Assembly (NCBI RefSeq): GCF_001949145.1
Contig: NW_019091531.1
Span: 201,825-263,824 of the forward strand
From: Acanthaster planci
Lineage: Eukaryota > Echinodermata > Asteroidea > Valvatida > Acanthasteridae
Direction: 5' to 3'
Length of the DNA stretch: 62,000 nucleotides
Position numbers and translations under genes: made by a program. This document shows, in pieces, positions 61,066 through 62,000 of the stretch (the first letter of the stretch is position 1; each line of letters opens with the position of its first letter). The notes below the pieces were generated by a model. The model was not told the origin of the DNA, searched no databases, and saw only the letters and a list, made by a program, of their open reading frames with translations.

Positions 61066-61841
61066 GTATGATGGATGGGTCTGCCGCGCAATGGGCTAAT
61101 GTGTGGACGCGTGGATAACATTAATGAAACCCCGCACACAGTAATTAATCGGAATTTTGTTGTCACACCATTGAAAATTCAAATTCCTCTACCGTAAATG
61201 TTTTATTGTCAGGAAGGTACATTGTCAATTGGTTTCGAATAAGACATTTTTTTTTCTTTTTCTCTGAAAGGTTGAGCAGCTGGATGACCTGTCCATTATC
61301 CATGTTAGTGGTACCAAGGGGAAGGGGTCAGTTTGCGCTCTCTGCGAGAGCATGCTGAGGGCTAGCGGCTTCAAGACGGGCTTCTTCAGGTATCAGAGGC
61401 ACTTTTCTTACATTTTGGATATCTTGGTGTTTCTGGAAACTTAAAAGGTAGATTTAAAGACACCCTAGAGGTTTTCTGCGTGGGAGATAATTCTATACTG
61501 ATTTTAAAGACAGTTCTACATGAAACGTCGCGTTCAATTATTGTGCTAGTTACCCCATGTGGGAGCCTGAGTTGTGCAAACACATTAAGCCAGCTGATTT
61601 GTGAGTTTGGATAGAGGTAATTTTTGAGAAAGATTGCTTTATGTACAGTTCACCTCACCTGGTGGAGGTTCGGGAACGATTCCGTATCAATGGCAAACCT
61701 TTGCCCCAGGAGGCCTTCACCGAGTACTTCACCACCATCTTTGACCGCTTGGAGGAGACTAAGACATCCCACGGTGCTGAGATGCCGGCTTACTTCTGGT
61801 TTCTCACCGTCCTAGCCTTTCATGTTTTCCTCGAGGAAAAG
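60940..61841 (+). CDS. Second, tandem FPGS paralogue, partial (three exons, continues beyond the right edge)
   Basis: Three exons equivalent to FPGS exons 2, 3 and 4, with the same phases; exons 3 and 4 have the same lengths (119 and 193 nt). Frame is open throughout and all splice sites are intact, so it looks like a functional gene rather than a processed copy. Compared with copy 1, exon 2 is three codons shorter and clearly diverged ([20 protein letters not shown]). Exon 3 is nearly identical. Exon 4 carries changes including RERIRING to RERFRING and YFRFLT to YFWFLT, replacing an Arg kept in human FPGS. The 5' exon was not identified; the rest lies to the right. Whether it is a second folate ligase, a compartment-specific form, or a decaying copy cannot be told from three exons. 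Confidence 0.9.
61271..61389 (+). CDS. FPGS paralogue, exon 3 equivalent (P-loop)
   Basis: 119 nt with protein identical to copy 1 exon 3, including GTKGKGS. Only two synonymous differences (ACT/ACC and AGA/AGG). Identity continues for the first 14 intron bases after the donor. Confidence 0.95.
61649..61841 (+). CDS. FPGS paralogue, exon 4 equivalent
   Basis: 193 nt, [20 protein letters not shown] through [20 protein letters not shown], acceptor TGTACAG, donor AAG followed by GTACAC. About 25 differences from copy 1, but with a run of about 40 identical bases around [13 protein letters not shown]. Confidence 0.93.
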
Positions 61842-62000
61842 GTACACTGAGTTCTGCAAACCAACTTTGTCATGTTGAGAGGGGTTGAAGCTGAAAGATC
61901 TAGGTCTTGCAGTTTTCTCTGGTATTTGGGGAATGTTACATAATGTTTGGAGAGGATAAACGGAGTTTTGTGGCCAGCGAATATGTTTTAAACCTCTGCG

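Overview
The window is spliced eukaryotic nuclear DNA from a draft assembly: small coding exons with GT/AG borders, kilobase introns full of decayed transposons, and one run of N (21821-22159). Protein content and repeat types suggest a marine deuterostome invertebrate. I lean to an echinoderm, with amphioxus or a hemichordate possible; this is inference and I cannot fix the species.

Left 38 kb, minus strand: a MAP2K7 (MKK7/hemipterous) gene, the dual-specificity kinase that activates JNK. I placed nine exons with consistent splice phases (945 nt, 315 codons). They run from the initiator ATG at 38336 to the exon ending in kinase subdomain IX at 6109. The last ~100 residues are not visible and presumably lie beyond the left edge. 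The introns hold MITE-like inverted-repeat elements, tRNA-derived SINEs, a 21-bp minisatellite around the assembly gap, and a very high density of the palindrome tacatgta.

38337-38755: a short gap separating two divergent start codons, probably a shared bidirectional promoter.

38756-53211, plus strand: a complete folylpolyglutamate synthase (FPGS) gene in 12 exons (1926 nt, 641 aa), which traps folates in cells by adding glutamates. Its first exon could encode a mitochondrial leader followed by an internal cytosolic start. A long 3' UTR probably reaches the AATAAA at 55962.

53212-60939: 3' UTR and intergenic DNA with several MITEs, hairpins and a GC-box/TATA/CCAAT cluster at about 60057.

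60940-61841, plus strand: three consecutive exons of a second, tandem FPGS paralogue that runs off the right edge. Its P-loop exon is almost identical to the first copy (two synonymous differences in 119 nt), while the next exon differs at about 25 of 193 positions. This looks like local gene conversion.

I found no new enzymatic system. The most notable signals are the FPGS tandem pair with its homogenised exon, the MAP2K7/FPGS head-to-head arrangement, the minisatellite reaching a MAP2K7 splice donor, and a family of elements ended by TTAACCCTAAC.
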